NCBI GenBank assembly: GCA_965224435.1
Contig: OZ245048.1
Span: forward strand, 3,286,001 to 3,350,000
Direction: 5' to 3'
Source: JAJRQY01 sp965224435
GTDB taxonomy: Bacteria; Actinomycetota; Acidimicrobiia; Acidimicrobiales; SZUA-35
DNA length: 64,000 nucleotides
Part shown: in pieces, positions 59,434 to 64,000 of the stretch
How the letters are laid out: every line of letters begins with the position of its first letter
Numbering within the stretch: the stretch's first letter is position 1
Translations under genes and position numbers: made by a program
Notes under the pieces: generated by a model
Told to the model about the DNA's origin: nothing
What the model saw: the letters and a program-made list of their open reading frames with translations, nothing else
Database searches by the model: none

Positions 59434-60021
59434 ATGAACCTCGGGGCCCTCATCATTTTTGCCTTTGTGAGTTCGATCACTCCTGGCCCAAACAACATCA
59501 TGCTGTGGGGCTCAGGCATGAACTTCGGATTTCGTCAAACCCTCCCCCATCTGGCCGGAATCAATATCGGGTTTGCTTCACTAATTCTGGTCACCAACCT
59601 TGGGCTGGGCACAGTCTTTCTTCGCTTCCCGGTGATCAGCTTCGTGCTACGAATCATTGGGTCGGCCTACCTGTTGTACTTGGCCTACAAGGTGGCCACC
59701 GCTGGGCGAGTAGTTGAAGGCGAAGCCACTTCGACTCCAATGACGTTCCTTCAGGCAGCGGCCTTCCAGTACGTCAACCCAAAGGCCTGGATCATGGCGG
59801 CGACGGCGGCCAGCGCATTCCTCCCAGAGAGTCAGCCACTGCTGGTCGGCGCCCTCTTCATCACTGCCGTCTTTTCCATCGTCAACCTCCCCTGCGTCAG
59901 CACCTGGGCGTTGGCCGGATCAGCCATCGGCCGCCTGCTCACCAACGACCGGCGACGCCGAATCGTCAATGCCTTTCTTGGCTTGCTTCTCGTTGGCACC
60001 GTCTTCTTGATCAATTCGTGA
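59434..60021 (+). CDS. LysE-family amino acid / metabolite exporter
   Basis: 195 residues from ATG 59434. FAFVSSITPGPNNIMLWGSGMNFGFRQTLPHLAGINIGFASLILVTNLGLG holds the LysE/RhtB signature (TPGPNN), followed by about six membrane segments (VISFVLRIIGSAYLLYLAYKVA, FQYVNPKAWIMAATAASAF). Members export amino acids or homoserine lactones. The short gap to the divergent phosphatase gene (93 bases) is a shared promoter region. Substrate unknown. Confidence 0.87.
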   Translation: MNLGALIIFAFVSSITPGPNNIMLWGSGMNFGFRQTLPHLAGINIGFASLILVTNLGLGTVFLRFPVISFVLRIIGSAYLLYLAYKVATAGRVVEGEATSTPMTFLQAAAFQYVNPKAWIMAATAASAFLPESQPLLVGALFITAVFSIVNLPCVSTWALAGSAIGRLLTNDRRRRIVNAFLGLLLVGTVFLINS

Positions 60022-60088
60022 TCGATTTCCTGGCCAACTTCTTGCCGGGTGAAGCGGTTGACCAGTCGCCAGCGATTAGTTTCGCTTT

Positions 60089-60925
60089 ATGCCCGAGCTT
60101 CACCGACTTCAACGCAGAGCATTCTTGACCCAGTACGGCAAGGGGGCGGTCGGTGTTGCTGTCTTAGGACCATCGATCCTTGTCGCCTGCAGCAGCGATG
60201 AAGACATCACGCTTCCAACAACAGCAGGTGACGAAGGAACAACCACCACCAATTCCGGCAATTCGGCGTCGGTTCCCACCACCGAGTCAGAGTCAGAGCC
60301 AGGGTCAAACTCCGGGTCAGACAGCGAGCCAACAGCTGCACTGAGGTGGGAACGAGTCAATATGGGATTCGTCTCGGCCTATGTGCTGGCCCGAGGAAAC
60401 GAAGTCACCATCATCGACGCTGGCGTTTCCAAGAACCTGCCGGTGTTCGACGAGGCTCTGTCGGCAATTGGCGCCAGCTGGAATGATGTCGGCCACATCA
60501 TCTTGACCCACAATCATGGTGATCACGTTGGCGGGCTTCCCGAGATCATCGGCGTTGCCCCCAAGGCCACCATCCATATCGGCGAGGCCGACCTTGCAGC
60601 CCTCGGCTCAATCAAAGCCGAGGCAATCAACGATGGTGACGAGATATTTGGCTTGCAAATCATTGGCAGCCCTGGCCACACACCGGGCCATATCTCGGTG
60701 TTCGATGAGGGGGCCGGTCTTCTGGTTGCCGGTGACGCCATCAATGAACGCGACGGCCTGGTGTTGGGGCCAAACCCCGACTTCACCCCCGACATGAGCG
60801 AGGGCAACGCATCAGTGTTACGCCTTGCTGAGCGCCAATATGAGACGGTCGTTTTCGGTCATGGCAATCCCATTGAAACCGGCGGTTCCGACGCGGTCAT
60901 TGCCCTGGCTCAAACCCTCGGCTAG
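60089..60925 (+). CDS. Secreted MBL-fold hydrolase with Tat signal and lipobox
   Basis: 278 residues. The N terminus LQRRAFLTQYGKGAVGVAVLGPSILVACSS contains twin arginine and a lipobox-like VAC, so a lipoprotein exported by Tat is likely. A Ser/Thr/Glu-rich linker (about 45-85) leads to the metallo-beta-lactamase domain with HNHGDHVGG (two-metal site), VAGDAINERD and FGHGNPIET. It resembles small MBL hydrolases of unknown substrate. It is convergent with the amidohydrolase gene. Confidence 0.84.
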   Translation: MPELHRLQRRAFLTQYGKGAVGVAVLGPSILVACSSDEDITLPTTAGDEGTTTTNSGNSASVPTTESESEPGSNSGSDSEPTAALRWERVNMGFVSAYVLARGNEVTIIDAGVSKNLPVFDEALSAIGASWNDVGHIILTHNHGDHVGGLPEIIGVAPKATIHIGEADLAALGSIKAEAINDGDEIFGLQIIGSPGHTPGHISVFDEGAGLLVAGDAINERDGLVLGPNPDFTPDMSEGNASVLRLAERQYETVVFGHGNPIETGGSDAVIALAQTLG

Positions 60926-60982
60926 AAACGAGCTGTTCTCGCTCACGGGTCTGCCTCATAGGACGCAGCCGCCAGTTGGGTG

Positions 60983-61012
60983 ATGGGGCCCGCTCCCTCA
61001 AGCGAGCCCCAT
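60983..61012. terminator. Hairpin between convergent genes
   Basis: ATGGGGC at 60983-60989 pairs perfectly with GCCCCAT at 61006-61012, with a one-base mismatch, then a further CGCT/AGCG pairing and a 6-base loop. It stands 58 bases past the MBL gene stop. There is no T-run, so termination is not proven. Confidence 0.4.
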
Positions 61013-61104
61013 GCATCCGCCTCCCTCCGCCGACCCCCACTCCCTCCAGCGGGGCCCGCCGGGTATCAAGATACGAAACAACGCCGCAACCAACATCGGG
61101 GCAT

Positions 61105-61133
61105 CCCCTAGTCCATCAAGGGGGTACTAGGGG
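61105..61133. terminator. Hairpin downstream of the amidohydrolase gene
   Basis: CCCCTAGT (61105-61112) pairs with ACTAGGGG (61126-61133), an 8-bp stem with a 13-base loop, just after the amidohydrolase stop at 61143 on the minus strand. With the hairpin at 60983 it fills the 217-base gap between the convergent genes. No T-run is present. Confidence 0.45.
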
Positions 61134-61142
61134 CAGGCAGTT

Positions 61143-62372
61143 TCAGAGCACGGCCTTACCGTCCTGGTAAACCTGGTTGATCCTGCTCTGCACATCGGAG
61201 ACATCAAGAGAGGCACCGTCCAGCACAACGGCATCGGCTCGAAGGCCAGGCTTGAGACTCCCCACCTCATCCTCCATCCCCATCAATTCCGCGGCAACCG
61301 AAGTGGCTGCTCTGAACACATCCGCCTCGGACATACCAAGGTCGGCCATCAGAGCCAGCTCACGCAGATTCTGACCATGAGGTATGACTCCGCAGTCTGT
61401 TCCCATGGCAATCTTGACACCCGCCTCGATGGCCATCCCGATTGACTCGCGATGAACTTCAATTACCTGCTTCGTCTTCTCAATCGCATAGGCGGGGATA
61501 TCAATGCCTCGATCGGCTGCATCCAAGACTCCTTGCGGGGCCAACAAAGTTGGGACCAGATAGGTGCCTGCGTCCAACATCATCTGGATCGCTTCGTCAT
61601 CAAGGTAGATGCCATGCTCGATCGATCGGATGCCGGTCCGGATGGCCGACTTGATTCCATCATTGGCTTGGGCGTGAGCCATCACGAAGAGGTGAGCCGC
61701 CGTTGCTTCGGCCACCAATACCTCCAACTCCTCGTCGCGGAAGTGGGCGTGTCGAGGATCATCACGGGGAGAAAGAACTCCTCCCGATGTGCATACCTTG
61801 ATGACATCGGCTCCGGCCCGAATGACCTCACGCACCTTCTTACGCATCTCTTCTGGGCCATCAACAATATTGCTTGGCCGACCAGGGTGGCAGTCCAATA
61901 GACCAGGCATGTGTGCTCCACAGACTTCCCAGCTATCACCATGCCCACCGGTCTGGCTCAAGATGGTGATGGCAATCTGCATTCTGGGGCCCGAGATGAG
62001 TCCCCGTTCCTGGGCTACTTTCACCCCAAGGTCAGAACCCCCGGCCTCTCGTACTGTCGTTACCCCGGCCTCTAGGGTGCGCCTCATTCGTTCGGCTGCT
62101 TCATAGAAGTTGTAGGAGAACGGGGTTTGGCCGTGGGCTGCTGGACTGAAGTTTCCATCAACCATGAAATGCACGTGACAGTCGATCAACCCTGGCACAA
62201 CCGTCTTACCGGAACAGTCGATGATCTGATCTTGGGCCAGCCCGTCAGTGGGCAAGTCTGCACCGACAGCGCTGACTTTGCCGTCTTCGAAGGCAACATC
62301 GGTCATAACGCCAGCACCGCCGCTCGCCGTGCCATCGAAAACGAATCCGCCTTGTAGGAGAAGTGAAGTCAT
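61143..62372 (-). CDS. Amidohydrolase family (imidazolonepropionase/prolidase-like)
   Basis: 409 residues. The metal site starts with PGLIDCHVHFM; later His are in FVMAHAQANDGIKSAIRTGIRSIEHGI and the Asp is in MGTDCGVIPHGQNLREL. LKPGLRADAVVLDG is the usual tail of the second beta-sandwich. The middle VIKVCTSGGVLSPRDDPRHAHFRDEELEVLVAEA resembles imidazolonepropionase-like amidohydrolases and Xaa-Pro dipeptidase-like proteins. It hydrolyses an amide or dipeptide-like bond. It is divergent from the carbamoylase-like gene. Confidence 0.88.
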   Translation of the reverse strand: MTSLLLQGGFVFDGTASGGAGVMTDVAFEDGKVSAVGADLPTDGLAQDQIIDCSGKTVVPGLIDCHVHFMVDGNFSPAAHGQTPFSYNFYEAAERMRRTLEAGVTTVREAGGSDLGVKVAQERGLISGPRMQIAITILSQTGGHGDSWEVCGAHMPGLLDCHPGRPSNIVDGPEEMRKKVREVIRAGADVIKVCTSGGVLSPRDDPRHAHFRDEELEVLVAEATAAHLFVMAHAQANDGIKSAIRTGIRSIEHGIYLDDEAIQMMLDAGTYLVPTLLAPQGVLDAADRGIDIPAYAIEKTKQVIEVHRESIGMAIEAGVKIAMGTDCGVIPHGQNLRELALMADLGMSEADVFRAATSVAAELMGMEDEVGSLKPGLRADAVVLDGASLDVSDVQSRINQVYQDGKAVL

Positions 62373-62508
62373 GACACCAGCATCCTCGCTCCCGCAGCAA
62401 ACATCAAGATGACAGACTTTCTGGCCTGCAGATTGGCTAGCGGGCAGATGGCAGAAGCACCTCTCATCAACTAGCGTTCTCTCCTCGTCAACAGATCGGA
62501 AAACTCAG

Positions 62509-63732
62509 ATGCAGGTCAATGGTGAGCGATTGTGGTCTCGACTGATGGACATGGCCAAGGTTGGACCCGGCGTTGCCGGCGGCTCCAACCGACAGTCGCT
62601 CAGCGATGAAGACCGCGATGGTCGCGACCTGTTCATCTCTTGGGCCACTGCTGCTGGCTGTACCCACGAATACGACGAGATCGGCAACCTCTTTATCCGC
62701 CGTCCTGGCACCGACCCAACAGCCGCGCCCATCTTGATGGGCTCACATCTGGACACCCAACCAACCGGTGGCCGCTTTGACGGGGTCTACGGAGTCCTTG
62801 GTGGTCTGGAAGTCATCGAATCACTCAATGACCAAGACATCACCACCACCCGGCCAATCGAGCTCTGTGTCTGGACCAACGAAGAAGGCTCACGTTTCCA
62901 GTATTCCATGATGGGTTCGGGGGTCTGGGCGAATCATCTGGAGCTGAGCACCGCACGGGCCCTGACCGACGTGGATGGCATCACGGTGGCCCAAGAACTG
63001 GACCGACTCGGTTGGAAGGGTGACCGACCAGCCCATCCCAGCGACTACTCCGCTGCTTTCGAGCTGCACATTGAGCAGGGCCCAATCCTGGAAACAGACC
63101 AGCTGGAGATCGGTGTTGTAACCGGCGTGCAGGGTTTTCGCTGGTACACCATCGAGCTTGAAGGTCACCCAGTTCACGCTGGGCCGACCCCAATGGAGGG
63201 ACGACAGGACCCGGCCAAAGCCATCGGACAGATCATCACCAAGGTGTATGAAATGGCCGCCGAGTTCGCCCCTTGGGGTCGATCAACCTTCGCCATGTTC
63301 AGTTCCTACCCGGTCTCCCCCAACACCGTGCCAGAACGACTGCAATGCTCACTGGACATTCGCCACCCCGAACTGGAATCGTTGGATGCCATGGAAGCCA
63401 AGATGCGGGCCATCGTGGCCGAAGAATCTGAGCGCCTCGGCGTCAAGCACAACATCACCCTGGACAATGACTCACCACCCGTTCGTTTTGCCGACAACTG
63501 CATTGACGCAGTAGAAGCATCAGCCAAGGAACTGGGTTACAGCCACAACAAGATGATTTCCGGCGCTGGGCATGACGCATGTTATGTGGCCTTGCACTGC
63601 CCAACATCGATGATCTTCGTTCCCTGTGAGGGTGGTTTGTCCCACAACGAAGCCGAGCTGATCACCGCCGAGCAGGCCTCCCGCGGCGCGTCGGTTCTGC
63701 TCGGAGCGGTTCTTCAGGTGGCCAACGCCTAG
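62509..63732 (+). CDS. M20-family N-carbamoyl-L-amino acid / allantoate amidohydrolase
   Basis: 407 residues. LMGSHLDTQPTGGRFDGVYGVLGGLEVIESL gives the first metal His and Asp; VWTNEEGSRFQYSMMGSGVWA gives the Glu pair; the His in AFELHIEQGP and late GAGHDACYVAL complete the two-metal site, and HAGPTPMEGRQDP is the dimerisation region. It is the HyuC/AllC family, which frees ammonia or carbamate from ureido compounds. The GS-family ligase 10 bases downstream may use the released ammonia or an amine. Confidence 0.92.
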   Translation: MQVNGERLWSRLMDMAKVGPGVAGGSNRQSLSDEDRDGRDLFISWATAAGCTHEYDEIGNLFIRRPGTDPTAAPILMGSHLDTQPTGGRFDGVYGVLGGLEVIESLNDQDITTTRPIELCVWTNEEGSRFQYSMMGSGVWANHLELSTARALTDVDGITVAQELDRLGWKGDRPAHPSDYSAAFELHIEQGPILETDQLEIGVVTGVQGFRWYTIELEGHPVHAGPTPMEGRQDPAKAIGQIITKVYEMAAEFAPWGRSTFAMFSSYPVSPNTVPERLQCSLDIRHPELESLDAMEAKMRAIVAEESERLGVKHNITLDNDSPPVRFADNCIDAVEASAKELGYSHNKMISGAGHDACYVALHCPTSMIFVPCEGGLSHNEAELITAEQASRGASVLLGAVLQVANA

Positions 63733-63742
63733 GCTCGCAGCC

Positions 63743-64000
63743 ATGACAGAAGCAGCCGAAGCTCCACTCAAGCTCGACGAACTCACCAGATTGGTCGCCA
63801 ACGGTGACATCGAAACCGTGGTGGTCGGCTTTACCGATCACTATGGCCGGACCTTAGGCAAGCGTTTTGATGCCGACTTCTTCCTTGATTCCTTGGATGA
63901 CGGCACCCATGTCTGCAATTACCTGTTCACCGTTGATATGAACATGGAGCCAATCGAAGGGTTCGAGTCGGCCAGCTGGGACCAGGGCTATGGCGACGTG
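63743..64000 (+). CDS. Glutamine synthetase-family ligase, N-terminal part (cut by the window edge)
   Basis: 86 codons from ATG 63743, open at the right edge. KLDELTRLVANGDIETVVVGFTDHYGRTLGKRFDADFFLDSLDDGTHVCNYLFTVDMNMEPIEGFESASWDQGYGDV matches the beta-grasp N-terminal domain of GS-family enzymes such as gamma-glutamylpolyamine synthetase or GlnT-like proteins, rather than classic GlnA. It starts 10 bases after the carbamoylase stop, so it is probably one operon. The ATP site is beyond the window. Confidence 0.85.
   Translation, partial: MTEAAEAPLKLDELTRLVANGDIETVVVGFTDHYGRTLGKRFDADFFLDSLDDGTHVCNYLFTVDMNMEPIEGFESASWDQGYGDV

Noticed and set aside
1..64000. CRISPR array, integrase, transposase or prophage genes
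   Set aside because: No regularly spaced repeat, no mobile-element protein and no tRNA-attachment-site duplication was seen; the tandem repeats present are short and few.

Overview
The window reads as chromosomal DNA of a free-living actinobacterium with moderately high GC, most likely an uncultured member of the Acidimicrobiia. This placement is an inference from gene content: DUF2510 'PGWYPDP' modules, a Ddn-type F420-dependent oxidoreductase, NHL/DUF4214 surface protein, a DevSR-like two-component unit flanked by universal stress proteins, paired PPK2 kinases and many CoA-ester and aromatic catabolic genes. Genes are dense on both strands. No intergenic stretch exceeds about 220 bases, and I saw no rRNA, tRNA, CRISPR array, IS element or phage genes.

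Region by region: 0-1.1 kb holds two OmpA-family proteins (the first only a C-terminal tail). 1.1-9.6 kb is a catabolic island: an HpaD-type extradiol dioxygenase, an SDR with a frameshift, a P450, an HpaE-type aldehyde dehydrogenase, a PAP2 membrane protein, a MarR regulator, an acetoacetate-decarboxylase-like protein and an HpaG-type FAH hydrolase. A shared palindrome (GTTTGGANCCAAAC) lies in both divergent promoter regions. 9.6-15 kb has a Ddn-like protein, a crotonase, an alpha/beta hydrolase, a secreted NHL/DUF4214 protein and two DUF2510 membrane proteins, one of them a PrsW protease. 15-19.5 kb is a Usp - response regulator - histidine kinase - Usp block. 19.6-25 kb carries a class V aminotransferase, a PNPOx-like protein, a GntR regulator and a persulfide module (MBL-rhodanese fusion, rhodanese, CstR-like repressor with a visible operator).

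25-27.1 kb encodes an ECF sigma factor coupled to a membrane beta-propeller. At 27.2 kb lies the most interesting gene: a peroxiredoxin-like protein whose reading frame is interrupted only by a TGA at the expected redox position (UxxC), followed by a good SECIS-like hairpin, so it is a candidate selenoprotein. 28-32 kb has an ICMT-like protein, two divergent PPK2 genes, a nucleoside hydrolase and a MazF/antitoxin pair. 32-42.5 kb is a mixed accessory segment: AraC, cupins, 3-hydroxyanthranilate dioxygenase, GNAT, rhodanese, an HD/TetR pair, an ECF sigma/anti-sigma pair and a tandem Usp.

42.6-45.7 kb is a three-gene minus-strand operon (ABC permease, ATPase, PfkB kinase). 45.8-54.5 kb is a tightly coupled plus-strand operon: biotin-dependent acyl-CoA carboxylase (beta and alpha), AtuA-like protein, nitronate monooxygenase-like protein, acyl-CoA dehydrogenase and TetR, resembling acyclic terpene or branched-chain acyl-CoA catabolism. 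54.5-58.7 kb is a glycosyltransferase cluster with a coiled-coil protein between glycosyltransferases. Two of its three glycosyltransferases contain single-base frameshifts, which look like homopolymer sequencing errors or recent decay. 58.7-64 kb has a histidine phosphatase, a LysE exporter, a secreted MBL hydrolase, an amidohydrolase, an M20 N-carbamoyl/allantoate amidohydrolase and the start of a glutamine synthetase-family ligase.
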